Shown here: one piece after another, positions 9,003-18,250 of the stretch
How the letters are laid out: each line of letters opens with the position of its first letter
Position numbering within the stretch: the first letter of the stretch is position 1
Source: Varibaculum prostatecancerukia
Lineage (GTDB): Bacteria > Actinomycetota > Actinomycetes > Actinomycetales > Actinomycetaceae
NCBI RefSeq assembly: GCF_943169825.2
Contig: NZ_OW968402.1
Location: forward strand, 1,364,001-1,428,000
DNA: 64,000 nt
Reading direction: 5' to 3'
Translations under genes and position numbers: made by a program
The notes under the pieces: generated by a model
What the model saw: only the letters and a program-made list of their open reading frames with translations
The model's database searches: none
What the model was told of the DNA's origin: nothing

Positions 9003-9938
9003 ATGGAACAAAGAAGATTAGGACGTACCGGACTTTTAGTTTCTAGCCTGGGGTTAGGAACTCTCACCTGGGGGCGAGACACTGACCTGGAACAGGCCAG
9101 CGAACAGTTAAGAATGTTCCTAGATGCCGGGGGAAATTTACTGGATACCGCTTCCACCTATGGGGAAGGAGAGGCTGAAAAGCTGATCGGCACTTTGCTA
9201 GATGGTGATTTTTCCCGCGATGACCTGGTGATTTGTTCTAAAGCGGGGGTGCGCGCCGGGGATCCTCCTTCGGTAGATGCTTCGCGGGCGAATCTTTTGC
9301 GCGGCCTGGATGAGACTTTAGAGCGGCTAGGTACCGCCTATATTGACTTGTGGTACGTCCACCACTATGACCCGTTTGTGCGGGTAGAAGAAACTCTAAC
9401 CGCGCTAGAGATGGCGCTGCGTTCGGGACGGGCTCGCTATGTGGGGGTATCAAATTATCCGGCCTGGGCAATGGCGGAGCTAGCGGTAATGCTGGGGCAA
9501 GATCGCTACGAGGTAGCTGCGGTGCAAGGCGAATACTCGCTACTTAACCGCCAGGTGGAAGAAGAAGTGTTAGCGGCAGCCGAGCACTTTGACTCTAGTT
9601 TTATCGCCTGGTCGCCCTTGGGACGCGGAGTTTTGACCGGTAAATATCAAACCAATATTCCCCCGGATTCCCGGGCTGCTTCCCAACATTTGCAGGGGTT
9701 TGTTGCCCCTTATCTTTCTTCCGACTATCAGCCGATTATCGAGGCTGTCTTGGCGGGGGCAGAAGGACTGGAGTGGGATCCTCTCAAACTGGCTTTGGCC
9801 TGGGTCAAGGATGCTCCTGGAGTTACCAGTGCCCTAACCGGGGCGCGCACCGCTGGGCAATTCGCGGCGGTACTAAAAGCTGCAGACGCGCATGTTCCCC
9901 ACCAGATTCGGGTGGCCTTAGATGAGGTAAGTTCTTAG
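9003..9938 (+). CDS. Aldo/keto reductase
   Basis: NADPH-dependent oxidoreductase with a TIM-barrel fold, 311 residues. The catalytic tetrad is visible: Asp48 and Tyr53 in LLDTASTYGEGEAE, Lys80 in VICSKAG and His120/121 in WYVHHYD. The sequence fits the potassium-channel-beta-like/YajO group of the family. Substrate unknown. It is isolated, with convergent acidic-protein gene 7 bp beyond its 3' end. Confidence 0.88.
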   Translation: MEQRRLGRTGLLVSSLGLGTLTWGRDTDLEQASEQLRMFLDAGGNLLDTASTYGEGEAEKLIGTLLDGDFSRDDLVICSKAGVRAGDPPSVDASRANLLRGLDETLERLGTAYIDLWYVHHYDPFVRVEETLTALEMALRSGRARYVGVSNYPAWAMAELAVMLGQDRYEVAAVQGEYSLLNRQVEEEVLAAAEHFDSSFIAWSPLGRGVLTGKYQTNIPPDSRAASQHLQGFVAPYLSSDYQPIIEAVLAGAEGLEWDPLKLALAWVKDAPGVTSALTGARTAGQFAAVLKAADAHVPHQIRVALDEVSS

Positions 9939-9945
9939 AGCGAAT

Positions 9946-10365
9946 TTAGCCCTCGTCGTCTTCGTCGTCCTCGTCGAAGTCATATTCGTCGCCATAAAGG
10001 ACTTCTTCGGCTTCATCTAGATCTTCATCGCTATCTTCTTCGTCGTCCTCGTCGAAGTCGTATTCTTCATCTTCGTCGAAGTCTCCGTCGTAGTCTGCGG
10101 ATTCTTCCTCTTCTAAAACCTGGTCTACGTGGTCAAAAAGAGTATCGGAGTCGATATCTTCATCATCGAAAATATCTAGGGGAAGATCGCATCCCAGCTG
10201 GGAATATAGGGCTTCATCATAGGCGGAGAATGCGGATTCTAATTTTTCACCCGCCAAAGCTACCTGGGGATCAGATTCGGGATCTTCAGCGGCGCGCGCG
10301 GCCTCCAGATGAGCTTGCAGCGCCCCCACGAAATTATCGAAGGTCACTTGTAAACGGTCAGCCAC
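9946..10365 (-). CDS. Highly acidic conserved actinobacterial protein, function unknown
   Basis: Small protein of 139 residues. The first ~65 residues look helical and normal in composition, with LQVTFDNFVGALQAHLEAA at the start. The last ~65 residues are almost entirely Asp and Glu with scattered Tyr and Phe, in repeated runs such as DEYDFDEDDEDD. Similar short acidic-tailed proteins occur in actinobacteria and are sometimes labelled primosomal protein, but I see no basis for that function here. The acidic tail may mimic nucleic acid or bind a basic partner; this is speculation. It follows the FAD oxidoreductase gene by 38 bp. Confidence 0.75.
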   Translation of the reverse strand: MADRLQVTFDNFVGALQAHLEAARAAEDPESDPQVALAGEKLESAFSAYDEALYSQLGCDLPLDIFDDEDIDSDTLFDHVDQVLEEEESADYDGDFDEDEEYDFDEDDEEDSDEDLDEAEEVLYGDEYDFDEDDEDDEG

Positions 10366-10403
10366 GATACACTACCCCCTTGGCCTTAGAGCAACCTGAA
10401 CGC

Positions 10404-11498
10404 TTAGGGCAGGTGAAGCTGACCGCGAATCATGGTCACCATCAGGTCGGTGCCCTTGATTTCTGCGGTTTCTTCCGGTCCGACGATCCGCGTCGTACCG
10501 TCGGGGTCAACTAGCTGCGAGGCGCCACCATCGGGGCCTAACGGCAAAATGACCCACTCCTTGCCCGGAGCATAGGTTGTCGAAGGAACCCGCCCAGAAA
10601 GTTGATCGCGAATATTCGCAATCACTACGCGGGCGTGAGCGCGGGCAGCATCTGCTCGCTTTGATTCTGGCACATCGGTAATGTCACCAACTGCGTAGAC
10701 ATTTTCCATGTCTTTAACGCGCAGGTGTTCATCTACCATAACGGTGCCATTTGCATGCATTACTTGGGAATATGACCCGTGGAGGTATCCGGAAGAAGTT
10801 TGCGCTCCATAGCATAGGAACCACATATCGGCTTCGATAGGTACCCCGGCCAGGGTTTCAACCCGGAAGGTGGAGAGCATACCGACATCCGTAGGAGGCA
10901 TGTAAGCTAAGGGGGCGCCCAGTACCAGCTCGATACCGCGTTCTTCTAGCTGTTTCGTTATGGTTTCGCGCAAGGAATCCAGGTATCCGGGAGTTCCCAG
11001 AATATACGGCTCCTTGTCAACCATGATGATCTTCAAATCGGGGTAAGTAGAGGTGAGCTCACCAGCGAATTCCACGCCAACGGTGCCCGCACCGACCAGC
11101 ATCACTCGTTTCGCCCGCGCCAAGTTGTCGCGGGTTTGGTCTAGGCGAGCTTTAGCTACCGAAGCCTGAGAAACCATGTGTTTTGCCGGGAAGGGGTAGG
11201 TGGTTCCCGTTGCCAACACCAGGAAATCTGCCTCGATAGGATCGTGCCCGGCTACATAAACCGTACGACCATCTACGCGCATACAAGTACCATGAACAAC
11301 CTTGCCACGTTCCAGCAGCCTGCTGTAAGGCATAAATACGGTGTGACCCCACACGGAATCGACCGCTGCCCTAAGCGCCGCAGCATGGTGCACGAACTGG
11401 TCTTTTTGTTCGACCAGCGTGACGTCTGCTACGTCATCCAGGCCACCTGCCACGGTTATGCCTCCATAACCGCCGCCAATGACTACTACTTTAGCCAC
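10404..11498 (-). CDS. FAD-dependent NAD(P)H oxidoreductase (NDH-2/AIFM2-like)
   Basis: Flavoprotein of 364 residues in the pyridine-nucleotide-disulfide oxidoreductase superfamily. It has an N-terminal FAD-binding dinucleotide fold VVVIGGGYGG (residues 4-13), a second NAD(P)-binding fold around VMLVGAGTVGVEFAG (about 150-164), and the C-terminal FAD motif VYAVGDITD. It lacks the redox-active CxxxxC pair. Similarity is to type II NADH dehydrogenases and FSP1/AIFM2-like quinone reductases; no membrane segment is obvious. Start is GTG with GGGGAGG upstream. Confidence 0.82.
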   Translation of the reverse strand: MAKVVVIGGGYGGITVAGGLDDVADVTLVEQKDQFVHHAAALRAAVDSVWGHTVFMPYSRLLERGKVVHGTCMRVDGRTVYVAGHDPIEADFLVLATGTTYPFPAKHMVSQASVAKARLDQTRDNLARAKRVMLVGAGTVGVEFAGELTSTYPDLKIIMVDKEPYILGTPGYLDSLRETITKQLEERGIELVLGAPLAYMPPTDVGMLSTFRVETLAGVPIEADMWFLCYGAQTSSGYLHGSYSQVMHANGTVMVDEHLRVKDMENVYAVGDITDVPESKRADAARAHARVVIANIRDQLSGRVPSTTYAPGKEWVILPLGPDGGASQLVDPDGTTRIVGPEETAEIKGTDLMVTMIRGQLHLP

Positions 11499-11676
11499 GC
11501 TACCTCCCCTTTTTATCTGCTCTCGGTAATACCCAAACAGATGCGAGCTAAATCAGACCGGAACCCGCTGCTCGCCACCTGTCAGGTAGCGAACAAAAAG
11601 TTACCAACCTAAAGATTGTTTCTTCGGTTTTACTCTACCTTACGCTATCAAAAAGAACTACTCTTTCGTAACCATC

Positions 11677-12189
11677 CTACTCAGGAATAGAAGTTTTTAA
11701 CGCTTTTTTGATGTTTGGCGGAAAGAAATTTTTTCCTTTGAGTACTTTCCCGTCTTCGCGATAAATCGGCTTGCCCTCTGAATCCAGTTTCGAGAGGTTC
11801 GAGGCCTGGACTTCCCGCAAAACGGCCGGCAGTGAAATCCCGCATTCTAGAGCCATTCCATAGATTACGTAAACCAGGTCGGCGAGAGCATCAGCGGTCT
11901 CAATCGTGTCGCGGGTACCGTCATCAGGCAAGGAAGAAATGGTTTCTTCTAGGAGGCGGCGAGCCTCGGCTCCGTAAACCGCGCCGGTAAGTTCACTAAC
12001 TTCCTCGTAGATTAAACGCATCCGCATATGCACCCGCTCGCGATCTACCTGCGCCTCGTCGTGTTGAATCGGCAGACCGTAGACCTGATGAAACTGTCGC
12101 ACTAAATCTTCTGGGCGGTGTGGGTCGGGAATCTGCTGTTTCAGTTCGGGCTTCCCCACTGGCTGCACGTTCGCGTCCTCGTTAATCAA
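11677..12189 (-). CDS. MazG/HisE-like nucleotide pyrophosphohydrolase
   Basis: All-alpha nucleotide pyrophosphatase of 170 residues. The metal-binding acidic pattern appears as RLIYEEVSELTGA (ExxE) followed by ETADALADLVYVIYG (ExxxD form). This architecture is shared by MazG and phosphoribosyl-ATP pyrophosphatases; the gene is not in a histidine operon, so a house-cleaning NTP pyrophosphatase is more likely. The start is TTG with AGGGA upstream. It follows the HAD gene by 15 bp on the same strand. Confidence 0.8.
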   Translation of the reverse strand: MINEDANVQPVGKPELKQQIPDPHRPEDLVRQFHQVYGLPIQHDEAQVDRERVHMRMRLIYEEVSELTGAVYGAEARRLLEETISSLPDDGTRDTIETADALADLVYVIYGMALECGISLPAVLREVQASNLSKLDSEGKPIYREDGKVLKGKNFFPPNIKKALKTSIPE

Positions 12190-12204
12190 AATTTTCCCTT
12201 TCTT

Positions 12205-12936
12205 TTATTTCTTTGCCAGCAAAGTATTTTTCAGTTCTGCCACCGAAGTCACCCAGGGCGCACCTGGGAACTCCTCTCGGCTGCCTGCTCCCCAAGACAC
12301 CCCGATTACCTCGATACCGATGTTCTTTGCAGCCTGATAGTCATCTTCGCGGTCTCCCACCATGACTGCTCGCCCGAGCGAACTTTCCATTCCCAGCTGC
12401 TCCAGGGCATAACGGATCACTCCCTCTTTGCCACGGCGAGTTAGGGGGTTAGCAATATCGCGGGGATCCTCGGCGCTAGTTCCGGTTTTCTCTTGAGTGC
12501 CGGCGGTGTAATCAAGGTAGGGACTCATTCCGGTTCCCCGCGCAATCTCCCGCACTAATTCTTCTAGTTTCGAGGAGGCAACCGCTATCTTCATCCCCTT
12601 GCCATGCAGCTGTTCCAATAGTTCTTTGATTCCTGGAAATAGCGGCACCTGGGTCATACGCGGCCGGTAAAAGCGCCGATAAACTTCTACCGCTTCATCC
12701 AAGCTACTGTCCGGTAGATCCAGGTATTTCTTGAAACCAATTCGCAGCGGCGGCCCTACAAAACGTTTAAGTTGCTGCGGAGTTTGCTCACTCAAGTGGT
12801 AGTGGGAAATAACTTCCTGCACTCCCTGGGTAATTAGGGGAACGGAATCGGTCAGGGTGCCATCCATATCGAAAATCACGGTCTGGAAATAATTTTTCCC
12901 CATCGGTTTGTGTTTCTTCCCTTCGGCTGCTGCCAT
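12205..12936 (-). CDS. HAD-superfamily phosphatase, phosphoglycolate-phosphatase-like
   Basis: HAD hydrolase of 243 residues with motif I VIFDMDGTLTD, motif II VASSK and motif IV MVGDREDDYQAAK. The cap arrangement resembles Gph and PpaX phosphatases. The listed ATG gives a 12-residue basic leader; a second ATG at 12903 preceded by AAGGGAAG is an alternative start. It is upstream of the MazG-like gene, and the pair could form a nucleotide/sugar-phosphate clean-up unit, which is inference. Confidence 0.85.
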   Translation of the reverse strand: MAAAEGKKHKPMGKNYFQTVIFDMDGTLTDSVPLITQGVQEVISHYHLSEQTPQQLKRFVGPPLRIGFKKYLDLPDSSLDEAVEVYRRFYRPRMTQVPLFPGIKELLEQLHGKGMKIAVASSKLEELVREIARGTGMSPYLDYTAGTQEKTGTSAEDPRDIANPLTRRGKEGVIRYALEQLGMESSLGRAVMVGDREDDYQAAKNIGIEVIGVSWGAGSREEFPGAPWVTSVAELKNTLLAKK

Positions 12937-13078
12937 TTCTTTGACTTGAGGATGTGTACCCCGGTTCTATTGTAGGCAGCTTTTGTACGAACTTAATTTT
13001 GGAGGTTTAGCTCCTCACTTTTTCGCCCTCACTTTTTCTGCGGGCTCAAAGGTGTGCTAATCTCACTGGTGTCCTCGA

Positions 13079-13169
13079 GCGCGGGTGGCGGAATCGGTAG
13101 ACGCGCTAGCTTGAGGTGCTAGTGGCCAACTTAACGGCCGTGAGGGTTCAAGTCCCTTCCCGCGCACCA
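13079..13169 (+). tRNA. tRNA-Leu (anticodon GAG), CCA encoded
   Basis: The sequence folds into a class II tRNA. The 7-bp acceptor GCGCGGG pairs with CCCGCGC, followed by discriminator A and an encoded CCA. The anticodon stem CTAGC/GCTAG encloses loop TTGAGGT with anticodon GAG. A long variable arm precedes the T arm with TTCAAGT loop. Reads codon CTC. Confidence 0.95.
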
Positions 13170-13227
13170 GCGGTTTTTGCGCTATTTCCCTACATCTTCG
13201 CCCCTACCATCCCGGATAGTGGGTGTT

Positions 13228-14043
13228 TTAGTTGGTTTCCGCAGGTTTTCCTGCGGCCTCAAGTGTTGCTTGCACAAATAAATCATCGGCTTCTGCTGGT
13301 TGTTGGTGTCCCATCCCCGGAACTAAGTGCAACTGAGAGTGCTGAATTAGGCGATGCAATTCCCGACCGGCAGCTGCCGGGATTACCGGGTCTTTTTCTC
13401 CGTGCACAATCGAGGTCGGCACTTTGATTTCCTTCAGGCGTTGAGCCCACGGCGCGGTTCGCTCCATGGCTTGACGCTGGCGCTCTGTGCCCTCCCAGCT
13501 AAAACCGCGCTGCCAACACCTTGCCACTAAATCGTGTAGTCGCTTTTCCTCCCAGGGATATTTAGAACCGGCGATCTCTGTTATCTGGTGAAAGTGCCAG
13601 GCTAGGAACTGGTCGCGATTGGAAAAAGGTACTTCCCGCACCGGTTTTACCAGCTGCGTACTGCTTTTTGCATAGGTAAAGAACAGCCCTAGCCCGGAAA
13701 CCAATTGGGGGTAATCGAGGGCTAACAGTTGGGCGATTGCCCCTCCCATAGAGCGTCCGGTAACTGTGGCCGGCGATCCGTAAAAGCGAATCAAGGCTGC
13801 CACGTCGTCCGCCATATCCCGCAAATCGTAAGGGCAGGGAGCAGGCGAGGAGCGCCCTACGTCCCGGTTATCAAACCTGATAACGAAGAATCTTGCGTCC
13901 GCCAGGCGCTGGCAATAGCTTTCAGGAACCGAAACCAGTTGAGCCCCGTGTCCTTCGATATGAATAATGAGCGGATCGCCCGGATTCCCGAATTCTTCGA
14001 CGCAGATGGTTCTTCCGCCGTCCAAAGAAAGCATTTTTTCCAT
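13228..14043 (-). CDS. Alpha/beta-fold hydrolase
   Basis: Soluble hydrolase of 271 residues. The nucleophile elbow is GRSMGG with Ser98; the acid is probably the Asp in HGEKDPVIP and the base the His in GMGHQQP near the C-terminus, giving a complete Ser-Asp-His triad. An FDNRDVGRS segment near residue 57 is typical of the family. Substrate unknown; no signal peptide. It stands alone, convergent with tRNA-Leu and divergent from dmsA. Confidence 0.87.
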   Translation of the reverse strand: MEKMLSLDGGRTICVEEFGNPGDPLIIHIEGHGAQLVSVPESYCQRLADARFFVIRFDNRDVGRSSPAPCPYDLRDMADDVAALIRFYGSPATVTGRSMGGAIAQLLALDYPQLVSGLGLFFTYAKSSTQLVKPVREVPFSNRDQFLAWHFHQITEIAGSKYPWEEKRLHDLVARCWQRGFSWEGTERQRQAMERTAPWAQRLKEIKVPTSIVHGEKDPVIPAAAGRELHRLIQHSQLHLVPGMGHQQPAEADDLFVQATLEAAGKPAETN

Positions 14044-14369
14044 GTCCTCAGCCTACGCCCGCCAAAAGAGCACCCCCAGATATCCCCCGACCCTAAAGTG
14101 TGGAAAATCCACTTTGGAGCAGAAAGGCGTTTCTTAGCTGTTTAGCAAAACGAAACTCTCCCCTTGCCTAAATAGGGAAAGAACTTTTGGGTTTTTAAGT
14201 ATCAGCAAGGGATTTTAAGGAAAGAAATCGGAATAACCCCAGGATTTAAGCCTTATTTTCGGAGAATTAACCAGACAATTGAATATCTCCATTTTCTACC
14301 GCTTTCCCCCTACAATTGGGTGAGATTTGCCGGCGTGGGCGAATCGGTTTATTCGACAAGGAGTAAATA
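14044..14369. promoter_or_regulatory. Divergent intergenic region upstream of the dms operon
   Basis: 326 bp without a gene between the hydrolase and dmsA. A TACAAT hexamer at 14311-14316 is the best -10 candidate for dmsA, but no good -35 lies 16-18 bp upstream. AAGGAG at 14358-14363 is a clear ribosome binding site for dmsA. I looked for an FNR-like TTGAT-N4-ATCAA box, expected for anaerobic control, and did not find one. The region is A/T-richer than its surroundings. Confidence 0.4.
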
Positions 14370-16940
14370 ATGCGAGCGGTGCAACCGGCCAATACCCGTC
14401 CTTCTCGGCGTACCTTCTTAAAATGGTCAGCGATAGCTGGCAGCACTACTGGACTGGTGGCCTGCTCCGCCCCCTCGCCCTACTCCCCCGACAAGAACGG
14501 AAAACTAGTTGCAAATGGCACCGGACGCACCGATGTGGACAAAACCGTCTGGTCAGCCTGCACGGTAAACTGCGGTTCGCGATGCCCGGTGCGTTTGCAA
14601 GTAAAAGATGGTCGGGTGGTGCGGGTACTGCCTGATAACACCGGTAACGATGAACTGGGCAGCCAACAGGTGAGGGCGTGTCCGCGAGGACGCTCCATCC
14701 GCCACCGGATTTACAATCCCGATCGCTTAAAAAAGCCCATGAAGCGCAAGCCGGGTACTAAACGTGGTGAAGGACAATGGGTGGAAATCTCTTGGAAGCA
14801 AGCCCTCGATGAAATTGCCGAAAAGATGAAGGCACTGAAAGCCAAGTACGGAAACGAGTGTTTCTATATCCAATACGGCACCGGAGTTCTGGGTTCCACT
14901 ATGGCTTGTTCCTGGCCTCCCGAAGCCACCCCCATGGCGCGGATGCTTTCCCTGTATGGCGGCTACTTGGATCACTATTCTGACTATTCCACCACTAATA
15001 TCACTCAGGCTTACCCCTATTTCTACGGCGATTGGGTCGCTGGAAACAGCTTCGATGATGCGGCGAACTCCAAGCTCCAGGTAATGTTTGGCAACAACCC
15101 CTTGGAGACCCGAATGTCTGGTGGGGGGCAAACCTTCGTCACCCAAGCTACGAAACGTAAATCCGGGGTAAAAACCATCGTTATTGATCCCCGGTACTCC
15201 GAAACCTCGGTGGCGCTCGGTGACGAGTGGGTGGCGCTGCGTCCAGGCACCGACGCCGCCCTGATCGCCGGCATGATTTATGTGATGGTCAAAGAAAACC
15301 TGCAGGATCAGGCATTCTTAGATAAATACTGCATCGGCTTCGATGAGGATCATATGCCCGAGGGCGCGCCCGAAAACGCCTCCTATCTGGCTTATTTGCA
15401 GGGCAAAGGTAAAGATAAAACCGCTAAGACCCCCGAGTGGGCAGCCAGGATTACCGGCGTTCCCGCGGACGAAATTCGCCGCCTCGCCCGGGAAATCGCC
15501 TTAGCGAAACCCTGTACCATCACCCAAGGCTGGGGACCACAACGGCACGCTAACGGGGAAGGGATCGCCCGCGCAGTATTCCTACTGGCCTGCGTAACCG
15601 GGAATATCGGTTTGAAAGGCGGCGGCACCGGAGGACGCGAGGGCGGACAGGCTCTGCCGATTACCCGAACTTTCAACACGGAAGTGGCCAATCCTTCCGA
15701 AAAAATCATTTCCGTCTTCAGCTGGTTAGATGCTATTGACCACGGTCCCAAGATGGATACCTTCAATGCCGGAGTGGGAGTTAAACCAGAACCGGGCGTA
15801 CGCGCCCTAAAGGTACCGGTGGATGAAGCCGGTAATCCCACCAACACCAAGTTGGAGGTTCCGATTAAAGCGGTCTTCAACTATGGATCGAACTCGCTGG
15901 TAAACCAGACCGGAGACAACAACAAATCAGTAGAGATCCTGCAGGATGACACCAAGTGCGAACTCATTGTCACCTGCGACATTATGCATACTGTCAGTGC
16001 CCGCTACTCCGACTATCTGTTACCGGGCACCTCTACTTCCGAAGAATCTGACTACCACAGCGGGGAAAATGCCACCCCGATGGCTTACGGCATTGTTTCC
16101 CAGCAAGCTATCAAACCGCTCTACCAGTGCAAATCTATTTTTGATATTTGCACCGAACTGGCCGATCGCCTAGGGGTTAAAGACAAGTTCACCGGAGGTA
16201 AGACCCGGGAGGAATGGCTGAAAGAAATCGTTGAGACCGGGCGCGCTGAAGACCCCACTCTGCCCACCTATGAAGAGTGGAAGAAAGTGGGGATCGTCCG
16301 CCGCAACGCGGGTTCCGATATTCCTTTGGAAGATTTTCGTAAAGACCCGGCGGCGAATCCGCTCAGTACTCCTAGCGGCAAGATTGAGATTTATTCCCAG
16401 CGCCTAGAAAATATGGCAAAAAAGTGGACTTTCGGAGATTTTCGTCCTCGCCTAGACGGTGACGAACTCTGCCCCATCCCCGCCCACCTAGCTACTTGGG
16501 AGGGAGCTGAGGATGCCGCCAAGAATAAGAAGTATCCGCTGCAAGTAATCGGGCATCACTTCAAAGCCCGTACTCACTCCAGTTACGGCAACGTGGATTG
16601 GCTCAAAGAAGCCCATATTCAAACCGTGTGGATGAATCCGAAAGATGCGGAAGAACGCGGGATTAAGAACGATGATTTGGTGTTCGTCTACAACGAACGC
16701 GGCACTTTGCGCCTACCCGCCAAGGTCACTACCAGAATTGTTCCGGGAACCATTTCGGTACCCCAGGGCGCCTGGTACGATCCCAAGCCGGCTTCGGAGG
16801 TTACTCCCCCCGAGGGTGCAAATCCGAAGAAACCGGTGGACGTGGCCGGTTCGGTGAATACTTTAAGCTCACTGCACCCAACTCCGATTGCTAAAGGCAT
16901 GGGGGTTCATACTATTTTGGCGCAGGTAGTTAAGGCCTAG
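14370..16940 (+). CDS. dmsA: DMSO reductase-type molybdopterin catalytic subunit DmsA
   Basis: Large molybdenum enzyme (856 aa) that reduces DMSO or a related N- or S-oxide as terminal electron acceptor. The N-terminus carries a twin-arginine signal SRRTFLK (residues 12-18) and a lipobox-like LVAC with Cys32, so a Tat-exported lipoprotein is likely. An N-terminal 4Fe-4S site is formed by Cys64, Cys68, Cys72 and Cys104. The segment STMACSWPPE matches the molybdenum-ligand region of DmsA, placing the ligand serine near 181. A molybdopterin dinucleotide-binding domain occupies the C-terminus. The first gene of a plus-strand operon with its own electron-transfer, anchor and chaperone genes. The exact substrate is not certain from sequence. 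Confidence 0.92.
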   Translation: MRAVQPANTRPSRRTFLKWSAIAGSTTGLVACSAPSPYSPDKNGKLVANGTGRTDVDKTVWSACTVNCGSRCPVRLQVKDGRVVRVLPDNTGNDELGSQQVRACPRGRSIRHRIYNPDRLKKPMKRKPGTKRGEGQWVEISWKQALDEIAEKMKALKAKYGNECFYIQYGTGVLGSTMACSWPPEATPMARMLSLYGGYLDHYSDYSTTNITQAYPYFYGDWVAGNSFDDAANSKLQVMFGNNPLETRMSGGGQTFVTQATKRKSGVKTIVIDPRYSETSVALGDEWVALRPGTDAALIAGMIYVMVKENLQDQAFLDKYCIGFDEDHMPEGAPENASYLAYLQGKGKDKTAKTPEWAARITGVPADEIRRLAREIALAKPCTITQGWGPQRHANGEGIARAVFLLACVTGNIGLKGGGTGGREGGQALPITRTFNTEVANPSEKIISVFSWLDAIDHGPKMDTFNAGVGVKPEPGVRALKVPVDEAGNPTNTKLEVPIKAVFNYGSNSLVNQTGDNNKSVEILQDDTKCELIVTCDIMHTVSARYSDYLLPGTSTSEESDYHSGENATPMAYGIVSQQAIKPLYQCKSIFDICTELADRLGVKDKFTGGKTREEWLKEIVETGRAEDPTLPTYEEWKKVGIVRRNAGSDIPLEDFRKDPAANPLSTPSGKIEIYSQRLENMAKKWTFGDFRPRLDGDELCPIPAHLATWEGAEDAAKNKKYPLQVIGHHFKARTHSSYGNVDWLKEAHIQTVWMNPKDAEERGIKNDDLVFVYNERGTLRLPAKVTTRIVPGTISVPQGAWYDPKPASEVTPPEGANPKKPVDVAGSVNTLSSLHPTPIAKGMGVHTILAQVVKA

Positions 16941-16979
16941 GCCGGATGTGGTCGCGTTAGGTAAGCGAGGTTAGCAGCA

Positions 16980-17330
16980 ATGTTTGGGATTAGTGGCAGC
17001 GAGTTCTTAGTGTTGGCGGTGGTCGCTGCCCTGGTGCTAGGTCCAAAGAACGTGGCGCAAGCACTTACGGCTCTCCGCAAAGTTCTCGCCAGTTTTCGCG
17101 GCTGGTCTGCCAAGTTGCGACAAGAAACCTCTGGGGAATTTGCGGGGCTAACTCCCGAAGATTTAGAGAACCTAAAAGTGTTGCGGAATCTCAACCTCGC
17201 TAGGTACAGCCCTAAACAGATGATTCGGGAAACTATCCAAGAAGAAATCGAAGCCTGGGCGCAATCAGCCAGCGAATCCGGGGAGGTGTTAAAAAATGCC
17301 GGCTCCTTAAATACAGAAAATAAAGATTAA
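16980..17330 (+). CDS. TatA/TatB-like twin-arginine translocase subunit
   Basis: Small protein of 116 residues with an N-terminal membrane helix (about 7-22), the hinge-like LGPKNV, then an amphipathic helix and a polar tail. This is the TatA/TatB layout; the tail length and FGISGSEFLVL opening favour TatB. It lies 39 bp after dmsA, whose product needs Tat export, so it may be a dedicated or accessory Tat component. No tatC is in the window. Confidence 0.78.
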   Translation: MFGISGSEFLVLAVVAALVLGPKNVAQALTALRKVLASFRGWSAKLRQETSGEFAGLTPEDLENLKVLRNLNLARYSPKQMIRETIQEEIEAWAQSASESGEVLKNAGSLNTENKD

Positions 17331-17523
17331 AGATAGCGAAAATAATACAAAAAGGGAAGGGCGTTTAGTTGATTTCCTAGCGGAATAAAGCAATCATGCA
17401 ATGCCCTAAAAATCACGAAAAATACCACTATTACCTGCAAGAACAGTCAATCTCATATATTTGTTAAAAGGCAGCAAGTGGGGCTGCCAGAGTTATTTCA
17501 ACAGTCTTCGCAAGGAGGACGCA

Positions 17524-18210
17524 ATGGCCGAAGATGCGATTCCTACTCCCGGCAGGAATAACACTTTAAGCGAGCCTTTAACTAAGAAGGGCGCGAAATA
17601 CGGTTTCGTGTTTAACCAAAACCTTTGTAATGGTTGCAAGGCCTGCCAAATCGCTTGTAAAGATAAGCACGATTTACCGGTGGGAATGTCCTGGCGGCGG
17701 GTTATCGAATATACCGGTGGTTCCTGGAGAATAAATGAAGCTGACGGAACTTTCCACCACAATGTTTTCAGTTACTACACCTCCATTGCTTGTAATCACT
17801 GCGAAGATCCTATCTGTGTCCATGTCTGCCCCACTACCGCCATGACCCGGCGCGAAGACGGCACCGTCTATGTGGATCAATCTAAATGCGTGGGTTGCCG
17901 CTATTGCCAGTGGGCTTGCCCCTATGGCGCACCGCAACTGGATGCTCGCAGTGGGCATATGTCGAAATGCGATTTGTGCTACGACTATCGCAGCCAGGGG
18001 CAAAATCCCGCATGCGTAGATGCTTGCCCCACTCGCGCCCTCGGATGGGGGCCAATCGAAGCCCTGCGTAAAGAATTCGGTCAGGAAGCCGGAATCGCTC
18101 CCCTACCTGATCCTTCGATTACTCACCCACATCTGGTTATTAGGCCGCACCGCGACGCCCAAGAATGGGATAAGGGCTCCGGTATTATCCAAAGTCCCAA
18201 AGAGATATAA
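17524..18210 (+). CDS. dmsB: DMSO reductase iron-sulfur subunit DmsB
   Basis: Electron-transfer subunit with four ferredoxin-type 4Fe-4S sites, 228 residues. Cysteine clusters are visible as NLCNGCKACQIAC, ACNHCEDPICVHVCP, CVGCRYCQWACPYG and CDLCYDY...CVDACP. It passes electrons from DmsC to DmsA. The ATG at 17524 has a strong AAGGAGGAC just upstream; an in-frame TTG at 17461 is less likely. A 193-bp gap separates it from the tatB-like gene, so a second promoter is possible. Confidence 0.94.
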   Translation: MAEDAIPTPGRNNTLSEPLTKKGAKYGFVFNQNLCNGCKACQIACKDKHDLPVGMSWRRVIEYTGGSWRINEADGTFHHNVFSYYTSIACNHCEDPICVHVCPTTAMTRREDGTVYVDQSKCVGCRYCQWACPYGAPQLDARSGHMSKCDLCYDYRSQGQNPACVDACPTRALGWGPIEALRKEFGQEAGIAPLPDPSITHPHLVIRPHRDAQEWDKGSGIIQSPKEI

Positions 18211-18250
18211 ACCGTGAATACCGTATTCACCAGCTAGGTTAAGGAGCATC

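Noticed and set aside
14044-14369. FNR-type site controlling the dms operon
   Set aside because: No TTGAT-N4-ATCAA-like sequence was found.
17461-17523. TTG start extending dmsB by 21 residues
   Set aside because: The ATG at 17524 has a strong AAGGAGGAC immediately upstream and the extension has no family match.
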